Under the pieces are notes generated by a model that made no database searches, had not been told where the DNA came from, and was given only the letters and a program-made list of their open reading frames with translations. From assembly GCA_963707875.1 (NCBI GenBank), contig CAVPRU010000001.1, forward strand, positions 1,240,001 to 1,304,000: a DNA stretch of 64,000 nucleotides, written 5' to 3'. Origin of the DNA: SZUA-320 sp963707875. Its GTDB lineage: Bacteria; Gemmatimonadota; Gemmatimonadetes; Gemmatimonadales; GWC2-71-9. Numbering within the stretch: the first letter of the stretch is position 1; every line of letters begins with the position of its first letter. Both the position numbers and the translations under genes were made by a program. Below are positions 27,172 through 37,824 of this stretch, piece by piece.

Positions 27172-28368
27172 TTACAGCCAGCCGAAGCGCCGAGCGCGAG
27201 GCTTGCCACCTGATGGCATTTTTTGGTTGCATGCCGCCAGAAGGGAGGCATGCTCCTCACTGCCTGGCGCGAAGAACGACAATTCGTAGTCAAGTCCTCC
27301 TCCTCGCGCTGGAATTGACATCTGAAGGATTGAGTAGTCCGGCGTACTGGCGATGACGTCCGGCGGAACTGTGATGCGGACCTCTGACTTGAGACTGTAA
27401 TAGACGGTGTTCAGCGGATGCGCATTGTGATATGCCACTTGCAATCCGCTAGAGTCGAGTACCTCGATCGAAACGATTGGGTCTGGATCACGCTGCGGGT
27501 AGGCCGGATTGCCCTCCCGCTTCGGAGTAGTATTCCCGGTGAAAGGCCATCCGAAGAACTCCGGATCTTGGTCCACCGCGCTCTTGCTGAGAAAGACCTC
27601 CCCGTTGTGGTGTGGCAGCACTTCGAGGACCAGCGAAAGGCCTACGCCTGTAGAAACGATTTTCTTCTTTCCCTTGGCGCGTTTGGCGCGGGCCAAGGCT
27701 CCACGGGGGGCGGGCAGGGCACGGGGTGGTTGCGCTGCGATACGCGGGAAGGGCTGGGACGCAACTTGGCTCCTCGGGAGCGTACCCCTGGCGAGCCTCA
27801 CGGCTCTCTCCGCGGTCTCTGATCCAACGACGTTGTCGGCGCTCAACCTCTGTAGGATTGTTGAATTGAGCTTCACCGAAAATGCCAACGCATCATCCCA
27901 TGCAGCCAGTACAATGCCTAGCTCGCTTGCCTCACGGGGGAGGTCAAAGGCTAACTCTACCAACGCCTCTGGGTTTAGCTCCGTTCCACCAACCGTGAGG
28001 TTGTTAGATCCTATGAATGCTATCGCTTTGTGTGGCCCCCGGGCATAATAAATTTTGGGATGAAATGTCGCCTGAAATCGTAGGTTGGCCCGCGCGACAA
28101 AGGTATTGTCGAAACACTGAAGAGCGAGCTCCAGTGCTTCCACACTTGTACCTCCTGCATCAACCCCGATGATCGCCTCAATTCTTCCCCCTCTGTCCCG
28201 AAACGCCTTGAACGCTGCCTGGAGCTTGAGAAGGGGGCCGGCCTTTGCAAAGGCCACGATGAGCCGCAATTCAGTATATGCGGGTGTCGTCAGGACCTGC
28301 TCGAGGTCGTCCAGTAGCCGCCATGCGCCTGTCGGCTGATCGGAAGGCTTCTGCAGCCGAATCTTCAT
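27172..28368 (-). CDS. PLD-superfamily restriction endonuclease, NgoFVII/BfiI-like (integron cassette)
   Basis: 398 residues. The N-terminal half is a phospholipase-D fold with the catalytic His-Lys in TFHPKIYYARG (H103, K105) followed by AFIGSNNLTVGGTE (S121, N122, N123). The linker is rich in Ala, Arg and Lys. The C-terminal half (about 235-395, DPEFFGWPFTGNTTPKREGN then DPIVSIEVLD) resembles the B3-like DNA-binding domain of this enzyme class. BfiI-type enzymes cut DNA without metal ions as dimers. Sitting next to a two-headed methylase, it forms a compact restriction-modification pair. Confidence 0.78.
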   Translation of the reverse strand: MKIRLQKPSDQPTGAWRLLDDLEQVLTTPAYTELRLIVAFAKAGPLLKLQAAFKAFRDRGGRIEAIIGVDAGGTSVEALELALQCFDNTFVARANLRFQATFHPKIYYARGPHKAIAFIGSNNLTVGGTELNPEALVELAFDLPREASELGIVLAAWDDALAFSVKLNSTILQRLSADNVVGSETAERAVRLARGTLPRSQVASQPFPRIAAQPPRALPAPRGALARAKRAKGKKKIVSTGVGLSLVLEVLPHHNGEVFLSKSAVDQDPEFFGWPFTGNTTPKREGNPAYPQRDPDPIVSIEVLDSSGLQVAYHNAHPLNTVYYSLKSEVRITVPPDVIASTPDYSILQMSIPARGGGLDYELSFFAPGSEEHASLLAACNQKMPSGGKPRARRFGWL

Positions 28369-28508
28369 TCATGGTCCTTCCTGTGGGGCCTCTAAATGAC
28401 GCGTCCTCGAGGGGGAATATGCTCGACGGATCTGGGTGCTGGAACTGGACTGGGAGCAGTGATACTCCCCCAGCGCGAGGATAGCGCCCGGACAGCAATG
28501 CCTCCGCC

Positions 28509-28634
28509 GTCTAACGAAGTGCGGTTGAGCTGCGAGCCGGCGCCTTGGCCGCGCCGCCTCAGGAAACGTTCCAAGGATACAAGACTCACAACGGCGCGGC
28601 CAGCCGGCTCGACAGCTCTAACCGCTAGTTAGAC
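28509..28634 (-). other. attC site 2
   Basis: 126 bp. Minus-strand GTCTAAC (28634-28628) and GTTAGAC (28515-28509). Long arms (CGGTTGAGCTGCGAGCCGGCG and its partner GCCGGCTCGACAGCTCTAACCG, each quoted in part) pair with unpaired bases. It closes the hydrolase cassette. Confidence 0.85.
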
Positions 28635-29344
28635 GGCACACGCGGGCCAACGCGGTCGCAAAACTCCGCGATAGCGGCGGCCGATGCACCAGGCTGCGTC
28701 TGTAGAACCATGTGCCCCGTATCGAACTCCCGGATTGTGACATCCTTACCCAGGCGTGCGATCTGACGGGAGTTGTGGGCCGGTACGACCACATGATCGT
28801 AACGGCCTCGCAGATAGAGTATCGGTTGATCCAGTCGGCGCAGCGCCTCAGTGACGTTCACTGCCAGTGCCTCGCGCACGCGCCAGACGATGACGGATGC
28901 TGGGACCTCATCAACAACATTCATGACTTCTTGGATCACGGCCGGCTCTGCCGAGCCACCCAGCAAGAAGAAGCGCGCGGTCATCGAGCTAGGAAGTAAG
29001 CGGAAGAGAAACGGGCGTACGAACGGACGGATGACGGACGCGCCTAAGTGAGAAGGGTTCTCCACGAACGTTGCATCGAGAATGACGCCACAGAGGCCAC
29101 TCGGCAGGCGCTCTGCGGCCATGATGGCCAGAGGTCCAGAAAAGGACTCACCGAGAATTACGAACGGGAGATCCCGCGGCAAGGAGGCAGACACCAGCGG
29201 CAGGAGCTCGGAATAAGGCAGCGGTTCTAGCGGATACCGAACGACGATAGGTCGAAGATGCCCCGGCAAATGCGGCAACAAGGGCGAAAACAAGCGCCCT
29301 GTTCCGTCGAGGCCCGGCAACAGCACGATGGCAATCGACTGCAT
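28625..29344 (-). CDS. Alpha/beta-hydrolase (integron cassette)
   Basis: About 239 residues from the ATG at 29344; an upstream ATG would start inside attC 1. The nucleophile elbow is GESFSG, with the oxyanion segment LLPGLDGTGRLF and the catalytic acid/His region YLRGRYDHVV then GHMVLQTQP. The substrate is unknown. The stop lies inside the attC 2 boundary. Confidence 0.88.
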   Translation of the reverse strand: MQSIAIVLLPGLDGTGRLFSPLLPHLPGHLRPIVVRYPLEPLPYSELLPLVSASLPRDLPFVILGESFSGPLAIMAAERLPSGLCGVILDATFVENPSHLGASVIRPFVRPFLFRLLPSSMTARFFLLGGSAEPAVIQEVMNVVDEVPASVIVWRVREALAVNVTEALRRLDQPILYLRGRYDHVVVPAHNSRQIARLGKDVTIREFDTGHMVLQTQPGASAAAIAEFCDRVGPRVPSN

Positions 29345-29353
29345 GCGTGTGCC

Positions 29354-29479
29354 GGCTAACGAATTGGCGTTCTGCTGCGCGGCCCTGTTGACCGCGCACA
29401 TTGATGCTGCACCGCTTTGGTTGAGAGCGCAATCATTGGTGAGTGCCCGAGCCGCGGCTGCAGCAACGCCCCGTTAGCC
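29354..29479 (-). other. attC site 1
   Basis: 126 bp. Minus-strand GGCTAAC (29479-29473) and GTTAGCC (29360-29354). Arms GGCGTTCTGCTGCGCGGCC and GAGCCGCGGCTGCAGCAACGCC (quoted in part) pair with one extra base. It closes the first cassette. Confidence 0.85.
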
Positions 29480-29518
29480 GGGCACACGCCGTCGTCGAAT
29501 CGAGAGGCGGGATGCGGA

Positions 29519-29743
29519 TCACTGGCGTTCACGCTTTGCGATGCCGACGAACCGTTCCGAGCCGTCGGGCGTGGGATACGCGATGCTGATGATCTCCCAT
29601 CCTTCCGCGCCGAGTTGGTTTAGGTACGCCTCGACAGCATCGCGGCCGAGCTCTGGAAGTTGCAGGCGAAAGCTGCGCATTTGCCCAGCGGTCCCCGGAG
29701 GCACGTCGGCTGAATCCACAATCTTGTACTCCCATGTGGTCAC
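29519..29743 (-). CDS. Small DUF4177-like protein, first cassette
   Basis: About 74 residues from a GTG preceded by TTGGGGGCAG; an upstream frame would extend into the attI junction. It begins TTWEYKIVDS and contains AYLNQLGAEGWEIISIAY, the pattern of DUF4177-type small proteins. Function unknown. As the first cassette after attI, it is the one most likely to be transcribed from an integron promoter. Confidence 0.6.
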   Translation of the reverse strand: MTTWEYKIVDSADVPPGTAGQMRSFRLQLPELGRDAVEAYLNQLGAEGWEIISIAYPTPDGSERFVGIAKRERQ

Positions 29744-29761
29744 GCTGCCCCCAAGTGCTCC

Positions 29762-29827
29762 GGCTAACTTATGTATGGACCTGCCAGCCCCACCACCCAA
29801 GCCCGCCGTAAAGCTACCACCCGCTGC
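29762..29827 (-). other. Probable attI site / first cassette junction
   Basis: Between the integrase stop and the first cassette, the minus strand carries AAGTTAGCC (29770-29762), the same heptamer as attC 1. No attC hairpin surrounds it, as expected for attI, which is recombined in double-stranded form. The attI core would lie in the 60 bases between intI and this point. Confidence 0.65.
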
Positions 29828-30823
29828 CTAATCCGTAAGGGCTGCCGGCAACCCATCCCCCAGCAGGTCGGCCGGACTCCGAACCCCGAGCCCCCCGCGG
29901 TTCAGGACGTGCGTGTAGATCATGGTCGTCGTCACATCGCGGTGCCCCAGCAGCTCCTGCACCGTCCGGATGTCCGCCCCGCCCTCCAGCAGGTGGGTCG
30001 CAAAGCTGTGCCGGAGGCTGTGACAGGTGGCCCGCTTGGCCAGACCGGCTTCCCGAACCGCCGCCGTGACCGCCCGCTGCACCACCGTGGGGTGCAGGTG
30101 ATGCCGGCGGGGCTCCCCGGTCTCAGGATCCCGATACCGGCGGGTGGCCGGAAAGACCCACTGCCACCCCCAGGACGCCGCGGCCTTGGGATACTTGCGT
30201 GCCAGCGCCCCGGGCAGCGCCACCTGCCCGCCCCCGCCCGCCAGGTCGCGCGCATGCAACGCCTTGACCCTCCCCAGGTGAGCTCCCAACGGCCCCGCCA
30301 GCACCCGGGGCAGCACCGTCACCCGGTCCTTGGCCCCCTTCCCCCGCCGAAGCCTGATCTCCCCCCGCTCCAGATCCAGATCCTTGACCCGAAGCGTCAA
30401 CGCCTCCGTCAGCCGCAACCCGCTGCCGTACAGCAGCCACGCCACCAGCGACGAGGCGCCCGTCATCCGCCGAAGCACCACCCCGACCTCGCCACGGGTG
30501 AGCACCACCGGCAACCGGACCGGACGGCGCCCCGTCGGCAACCGGTCCACCCCGGGAAGCTCAATGCCGAGCACCTGACGATAGAGGAAGAGCAGCGCCG
30601 CCCGAGCCTGGCTGACCGTGGATTGGGAAAGCTGCCCGGCCACCGCCAGATGGGTCAGGAAACCCCTGACCTCATGGAGCCCCAGCTCCCGCGGGTGCCG
30701 TAGGCCGCAGAACCGGACGTAGCGCCGAATCCACCCGAGATAGGCGGATTCGGTCCGCGGGGAGCAATGCCGAAGCCGGAGGTTATTGCGCACAGCCTGC
30801 AGCAGTGCGGATTTAGGCTGCAT
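29828..30823 (-). CDS. intI: Integron integrase (IntI-type tyrosine recombinase)
   Basis: 331 residues from the ATG at 30823 (MQPKSALL); a TTG start 30 bases further upstream seems unlikely. Tyrosine-recombinase residues are present: Arg in LLYGSGLRLTEALTLRVKDL, HxxR in CHSLRHSFATHLL, and Tyr in TTMIYTHVLNRGG. The extra segment between boxes (ALARKYPKAAASWGWQWVF, then PRRHHLHPTVVQ) is specific to IntI and absent from XerC/D. It inserts cassettes at attI. It is transcribed towards the cassettes, not away from them as in classic mobile integrons. Confidence 0.95.
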   Translation of the reverse strand: MQPKSALLQAVRNNLRLRHCSPRTESAYLGWIRRYVRFCGLRHPRELGLHEVRGFLTHLAVAGQLSQSTVSQARAALLFLYRQVLGIELPGVDRLPTGRRPVRLPVVLTRGEVGVVLRRMTGASSLVAWLLYGSGLRLTEALTLRVKDLDLERGEIRLRRGKGAKDRVTVLPRVLAGPLGAHLGRVKALHARDLAGGGGQVALPGALARKYPKAAASWGWQWVFPATRRYRDPETGEPRRHHLHPTVVQRAVTAAVREAGLAKRATCHSLRHSFATHLLEGGADIRTVQELLGHRDVTTTMIYTHVLNRGGLGVRSPADLLGDGLPAALTD

Positions 30824-31102
30824 GAGGGGGTCCCAGGTCGCCAGGCCACACAATCTGCAACCCGCACTCAGCCCCCTGACAACCGGTCCAGCGCCAAATC
30901 GGGCCGGAAAAACTCAGCCGGCTGAACCTCGCCAGCGCCACACGACACCGTGGGGCCTTAGATTCCCCCGACTTTCCCGAATGGACCAGCGATGGCACCC
31001 TCGAGTCCCTCTCCCGCTTAGACCCTGGGCCGTGCCTGGGACCGGCTCCACCGGCTCCCCGGCGGTACCTGGCTGTTCTCCCGTATGCTGGGCTGGATGG
31101 CG
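30817..31102. repeat. Direct repeat, left copy (286 bp)
   Basis: Identical to 45578-45863 except for two C-to-A changes (31020 and 31085). It contains the intI start codon, the intergenic region and the first 111 bases of the DUF4442 gene. One of the changes puts an in-frame TAG in that gene. The copies are 14,761 bp apart and flank the nar module. Confidence 0.95.
30992..31102 (+). pseudogene. Truncated 5' copy of the DUF4442 gene
   Basis: The first 111 bases of the intact gene at 45753, with an in-frame stop at codon 10 (GCT TAG instead of GCT TCG). It ends abruptly at the repeat border, where an unrelated esterase fragment begins. Confidence 0.85.
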
Positions 31103-31440
31103 TTCTCGCCATGACCGATGGAGGTCGGTGGCGTCAACGGGCCGACGTGGCGCGCCGGGGAGAGTGCGGCCGCGGTAGCCCGTCCCTGCAGCAGCCGCGT
31201 GAACCAGCCATCGTCAACGAGATCGAGCGCCGGGGACCACAGGAGGAGGGCCTCCGGGCGGCGGCCGTCGCTCGGGCACCCAACGGTCACCGTCGCCGCC
31301 ACAAGGTGACCACCTGCGGATACGCCATACCGCGCGATCCGTCCACTCAATGCGAACTCCGCGATACCGGTGCAAATCCACGCGAACGCAGCAAAGGCGT
31401 CTAACGCTTGTTCGGCCCCACGCTTGGCATGCTTGGCGTC
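31103..31440 (-). pseudogene. Alpha/beta-hydrolase (esterase) fragment cut at the repeat border
   Basis: The minus-strand frame reads ALDAFAAFAWICTGIAEFAL, then RIARYGVSAGGHLVAATVTV, a GxSxG esterase core, then PARHVGPLTPPTSIGHGEN and stops matching exactly where the 286-bp repeat starts. Both the N-terminus and the C-terminal catalytic His are missing. The break marks the left junction of the inserted segment. Confidence 0.6.
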
Positions 31441-31655
31441 GATGGCCGCCGGGCACGGTCCAGCACATCGCGTACATCTGCCCGTGACGTCGCGGGGTCG
31501 TTGTTGAAGTCCACCAAAGGGTGCTGATAGGACCCCTTGCTGGCGGCACGGACGGCATCGCGAACCGCATTTAGCGTCCGCCAGTCAGGGCGGTGATTGA
31601 AGTCTTGTGGAGGAACCGGTTGACCGCCAGCGACAGCAGATGACATTGATGGCAC
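31401..31655 (-). CDS. Small hypothetical reading frame
   Basis: 84 codons overlapping the end of the Rrf2 gene. It contains DFNHRPDWRTLNAVRDAVRAA and HPLVDFNNDPATSRADVRDVLD. No family recognised. It could be a real small protein co-transcribed with the regulator, or a decayed remnant. Confidence 0.3.
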   Translation of the reverse strand: MPSMSSAVAGGQPVPPQDFNHRPDWRTLNAVRDAVRAASKGSYQHPLVDFNNDPATSRADVRDVLDRARRPSTPSMPSVGPNKR

Positions 31656-31972
31656 GAAGGGCTGGATTCACGAGGGAGACATTTCCTGTCACTCAGCATG
31701 CACCCGCTCGAGTCGATGGCCTCGACCGATTCGAGCACATCCGCGAGACTGAGCTTGTGCGGAGGGCGGCGGAGCCGAAATCCGCCGCGGGGACCGCGCG
31801 TCGAATCGAGGATCCCGGCCTTCGCCAGCGCATGCAGGATCTTGGTCAGGTAGTTCTTCGGCATCCCGGTAGCACGGGCGATCCGGGCCGCCGTGACATT
31901 GCTCTCCGTGTGCACCTGCGCCTTGGCCAGATAGGCAACGGCGCGGATGGCGTACCGGCCGGTGTTCGTCAT
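31571..31972 (-). CDS. Rrf2-family regulator with four cysteines
   Basis: 133 residues from the ATG at 31972. Winged helix NTGRYAIRAVAYLAKAQ, recognition segment GMPKNYLTKILHALAKAGIL and wing GPRGGFRLRRPP are typical of Rrf2 proteins. Four Cys follow (GCMLSDRKC and SCHQCH). Rrf2 proteins such as NsrR and IscR bind iron-sulfur clusters, usually through three Cys. A role as NO- or redox-sensing regulator of the adjacent nar genes is inferred from position. It diverges from the GAF/BTAD regulator. Confidence 0.85.
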   Translation of the reverse strand: MTNTGRYAIRAVAYLAKAQVHTESNVTAARIARATGMPKNYLTKILHALAKAGILDSTRGPRGGFRLRRPPHKLSLADVLESVEAIDSSGCMLSDRKCLPRESSPSCHQCHLLSLAVNRFLHKTSITALTGGR

Positions 31973-33599
31973 CAGGCGCGTCCTCTTGCCGCTACCCGCA
32001 CATTGTGTTCGTCCCGGGCGGCCCGTACTTTGGGGTGGTGGAACGGTCGTATGCTCCTTGCGACACGGGGGGTGTCTCGGTGAGAACCATACCATTCGAC
32101 GTGCGAGGCACCTGGTCGAGCGCCCAGCCCTCGGAGTTGGCACTGGTCGGCGAAATCGAGATGCTGCTCCAGGGTCACCGCGGGCTCGACGCGCTGGACG
32201 ACGCTCTCGAACATCTGCGAGCACGCAGCGGCGCGGAGGTGAGTGAGCTGTTTCTGGCGGCCCCCGACAACCGCGAGGTATTCCTCGTGTCGCACCAGGG
32301 TGCCGATCCCGATGCGTTCTGCCGGCGGGATCGCTTCGGAGCCGGAGAGGGACTCCCCGGAATGGTGTTGTCCTCCGCGGCGTCGCTCGTCACCGATCAA
32401 CTTTCGGCGGAACCCGATTTTCTGCGATCCCGCGTGAAAGCCCTGGGATACACCAGTGCGCTCTGCACGCCCCTGGGACCCGGCACCGATGTGTCCGGGG
32501 GGATCTTCCTGGCCTGGAAGAATCCACCCCGGGACATGGCGGGTGCCCTCCGCCTGGCGGCCCTCGCCTCGGTACCCATCGGGATGGCGATCGACCTGAT
32601 GCGAGCGCACCTCCGCATGCGCCAGCTGCAGCACCTCGCGACCCACAGCGGTGCCCCCATGAAAGGGATTGGCCACCCGCTCCTTCATTTGACCACACCG
32701 GAGGTGCACGCGCCGGGGTGTCCGGCGCAACGCACGAACCAGGTCCAGGTGCTCGGAGGGAGGACGGGTTGGCCGACCTGCTGCCGGGAGGCCGGCTGCA
32801 CGGTGCCCGCCCGCTACTGCGTTCCGCTCCGGCAGGGCGCCCACGTATGGGCCGTGGCCACGGTGGCGTTTGGCACCCGGCCACCGACACCCCGCACCCG
32901 GCATCTCCCCGCGGCCCTCTGGTTCACCGAAGACCTGGCCCCCTCGGACAACACCCGCACCGCGGTACCCGTTTGCGCCACGGCGGTGCGCCCGAACGCC
33001 GAGGTACGGCTCCACATCCGGTGTTTCGGAGGCTTCGCCATCGCGCTCGACGGCCTGCCCCTCGAGCGCTCGCAGATGGGTCGACAGAAGGCCCGTGAAC
33101 TGCTCGCGCTCCTGGTCGTCACGTCCGGACGTCCGAGGCCCCTCGAGTACCTGGCGCAGCAGCTCTGGCCCGAGGTCCCCCTCGAACGGGTGCGCAACCG
33201 CTTCCATGTGACGCTCGCTGCCCTCCGGCGCGCAATCGAGCCAGATACGACGCGCGGCGCGCGGTACATCCGGCGTGATGGACAACGCTACTCTCTGGAT
33301 CCAAACTCGGCGGTGTCCGTCGATCTCTGGCACTTTTACCGGCTCATCCGGGAGGCCACGGTCGTCGGGCGACCTTCCGAGGCTGCGCTCGCCCTCCTCG
33401 ACGAAGCCCTCTCCCTGTATTCGGGGGAGATCTTTGCCGGCGAATTCACGGGGGGATGGCTGGACGGCTTCGCCGTCCAGGCCCGCAACCGGGCGATGCA
33501 GGCGGCGGGGGACCTCGCTGAAGCACGGCTCAGGCGCGGCCAGCTCTCGGAGGCGCTGGCCGTCCTCAGACGGGCGGAAGGGATCGCCCCGCGCGAGGT

Positions 33600-34930
<1,331 letters not shown>

Positions 34931-34934
<4 letters not shown>

Positions 34935-36263
34935 GCTCCCTGCGTCGGTTCGGCCACACGCTCGTCATCGCGCGATTCACCGGTGTACTTCAACACCCAC
35001 ACGAGGGAGAGGCCGAGGACGGCGAGCACAAGGAAGGTGACGAAGCCCAGGGGATACCCCTGGGCGCCGTGCTGGCGCACGGCGAACCCCATGATGGGCG
35101 GGATGACGAATCCCCCGAACGCCCCGAGTCCGCCCACCCACCCGGTGGCGCCACCCACCGCTTCGGGCACCTCCTGGGGCACCATCTTGAACACGGCGGC
35201 GGAGCAGATCCCCATCCCCACGGCCATCAACAGGACGGCTGGGACCGCCACCTCGAACTGGTCGGTCAAGGTCAGGAGCGCCGCGCCGTTGAGCATGATC
35301 AGCAGCGCCAGGATGGCGGTGTTCTCTCCGCCCTGTCGCAACTGATCGGACATCGCGCCACCGAGGATTCGGATCGCCGAGCAAAGCACCGCGAAACAGC
35401 CCGTCAGCAGTCCCGCCCCCAGCGGACCCATGCCGAAGAACGAGGTCCAGTAGGTCGGCAGCCAGGCGGTGAGGGCCACGAAGCCACCGAACGACGTGAA
35501 GTACACACAGACGAGCACCCACGTCCGCCACTTGCGCGCCGAGAGGCGCAGGCCGCCGGTGAGGCTGGCCGACGGGAACAGTTCCTGCCCCATTTCGGCA
35601 GCCCGCCGCCTGGCCTCCGCCGGGTCCGTGCCCCGGTCTCGAAACTGGAAGTACCAGGCGTTCCGCCCTCGCAGGGCGTAGATGACCGTCCCGCTCACCA
35701 GCAGGGCCAGCCACACGACATAGGTGCCGGACAGGCCCCACCCGACCAGGAGGAACGGGAGCACCATGGAGAAGATGCCGGGCGCCAGATTGCCGACTCC
35801 CGCATAGACCGCCAGGGCCTGGCCCTGACGCGCGCGGGGAAACCAGTAGGAGACCTGGCTGGCGCCGACCGCGAAGACGGCGATGCCGCAGCCGGACAAC
35901 AGGGCGAGCACCAACAGCACGGGATACATGCCCCCACCCAGCCGGTCAGGATACAGTATCGTGACGACCAAGGTCAGGCCCAGCATTCCGATGATCGAGA
36001 GCGTGAGGAGCACCAGGAACGGCCGACGCCCACCGGTGGTGTCGACCCAGGCCGAGAAGGGGATGCGCAGCAGCGAACCGGAGAGGGCCGGCATGGCCAC
36101 CAGGAAGCCCACCTGCGTGGGTCCCAGGCCCATGACGGTTCGGAAGCTCTCGGCGGTGACGCTGAAGAGCGCGACGGCGGCGAAGCCGACGAAGAACCCC
36201 AAGCGTCGCGCTGAGAAGCCCTTCGCGCGGGGTGCCCCTAAGCGGAGCCGCCGCGTCCGTCAT
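34931..36263 (-). CDS. narK: Nitrate/nitrite MFS transporter NarK (one frameshift)
   Basis: Major-facilitator protein of about 440 residues with twelve helices. GLGPTQVGFLVAMPALSGSLLRIPFSAWVDTTGGRRPF (in two parts) and LPTYWTSFFGMG fit NarK/NasA nitrate carriers. The natural start appears to be the ATG at 36263 (MTDAAAPLRGTPREGLLSATLG). A single extra G in a GGGG run near 36205 shifts the frame just before FFVGFAAVALF. The rest is open from a TTG at 36202. It sits between narI and the TDT gene. Confidence 0.85.
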
Positions 36264-36366
36264 CGCTGCATTCAACGTCACTTACCCCCGAGAGATCCAT
36301 ACCTCCGGACTCCGAACCAGAGCCGGCTCGGCCTGACGCGAGGGCATGGGAGAAGGGAACCGCACC

Positions 36367-37103
36367 TCAGTTGTTCCGCGGTTGCGTGGGGCTCCACGCC
36401 GTCTTGGGATCCCGTATCGCCCGTCGATCCCAGTTCCAGATCACCTGCTGGTAGGGCCGCGCGATGTAGTGGAGCGGCGCCACGAAGAAGTGGACCAGGC
36501 GGGTGAAGGGGACGATGAGGACGATCAGGAACGCGCCCACGATGTGGACCTTGATCACCCAGGGAAGCGCGAACACCGCGCTCGTCTCCGGGGAGAGCTT
36601 GCAGCAGCGACCACAGGTACGGCGACAGGTCGGCCGCGAACCACGAGGCGCCCCACCGATACCCCAGCGCGATCCAGAGCCCGAACACGACCTGCGCCAG
36701 CAGGAGCACCTCGAGCACGATGTCCATGCCGGTCGTCACGGCGCGGATGCGGGGGTTCGTGAACCGGCGGTACATCAGCGCGCCGAGCCCGATGAGCACC
36801 GTCAGGCCGAACGTGAACGCCGTCACTTCCAGGATGATCAGGCGGACCGGCATGCTGTTCCAGGCCAGCGTCGTCCGCGGGAAGAGGAACGTGGTCAGGT
36901 GACCGAAGAACACCACCAGGATCCCCACGTGGAAGGGTACGGAGCCCCAGAAGAGGTCCTTCCCCTCGAGGAACTGCGAGGAGAGCGAGGAGACGGTGAA
37001 GCCCTTCTGCCGGTAGCGATAGATGACGTCCCACCAGGCACACGATGAGCGCCGCGTACGGCAGGCCGACGAAGAGGAACAGGTTCAGCGCGTTCGTGTT
37101 CAT
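36367..37103 (-). CDS. narI: Respiratory nitrate reductase gamma subunit NarI (two frameshifts)
   Basis: Membrane cytochrome b that passes quinol electrons to NarH. Starts MNTNALNLFLFVGLPYAALI at 37103; after a frameshift near 37030 it continues GILVVFFGHLTTFLFPRTTL and VLIGLGALMYRRFTNPRIRAV, then shifts again near 36590 into ALPWVIKVHIVGAFLIVLIV and VHFFVAPLHYIARPYQ. Five membrane helices and haem-ligand His residues are recognisable once the frames are joined. Whether the indels are real is not known. Confidence 0.82.
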
Positions 37104-37822
37104 GTCATCTCCTCCGGCGGCTTGCGGCGAGCCCTCGTCGGCGTCGATCTCCAGTTCGCGCCCGATGGACGCGAGGAAGTCGTTGTCCTGCTCCGGCGGC
37201 ACCCACTCGGTGAGGCTGAAGTCGGCCCGGAGCACCTCGATCACCGCGCGCAGCGGCGCCCGGAACATGGTGCCGCGTCTCGACGGACGAGGCGATCAGC
37301 GTCTTGTAATGCTTCTCGTACAGCCCGTCGCGTTCCTCGCTGCGGTCGGGGCTCGAACTCCGCGACCATCCGCTCCAGCGCCGGGTGCAGGATCTCCTCC
37401 GCGAACTCCGCCGCGAGTTCGCGGTCCTCCCACCGGGCCAGCAGGCGGAGTACGTTGGGGAGGTGGTCCGGCAGCTCGTCGCCGCAGTCGATCCCCGCGG
37501 CGCCGTGCTCGCGGTTCAGGTTCACCAGCAACTCGCCTCGCTTGTAGTCGTCCCCGAACATGACGTAGCCCACGCCGAGGGTCGTGATGGCCTGGACGTC
37601 GAAGGTCCGCGTGAAGACCTCCTGGACCTCGTCGAGCGCCTCGGGCGTGAGGGGCTCCCCCTACGGTCGGGAGCGCCTTGGCGAACGCCGCGATCTCGGC
37701 GGCGGCAGTGACGTATCGGTCCGCGCACGATCGTGGTACGATGCCTGGACCCACGACGGGTAGTCGTGGCGCGGGTAGTCGAAGAGCCGGGCCAGGTGCT
37801 CGTAGTGGCTCCACGGGTGCAT
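37104..37822 (-). CDS. narJ: Nitrate reductase chaperone NarJ (several frameshifts)
   Basis: The gene starts at the ATG at 37822, just after the narH stop (MHPWSHYEHLARLFDYPRHD). Pieces in other frames read AAAEIAAFAKALPTV, then GVGYVMFGDDYKRGELLVNL and ELPDHLPNVLRLLARWEDRE, and later FSLTEWVPPEQDNDFLASIG. Together they match the NarJ/TorD-type chaperone that inserts the molybdenum cofactor into NarG. At least three single-base shifts are needed (near 37730, 37650 and 37350). Exact 3' end uncertain. Confidence 0.72.
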
Positions 37823-37824
37823 GG

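Noticed and set aside
31399..31405. A lone GTCTAAC heptamer
   Set aside because: It has no paired arms or second heptamer at attC distance, so it could be chance.
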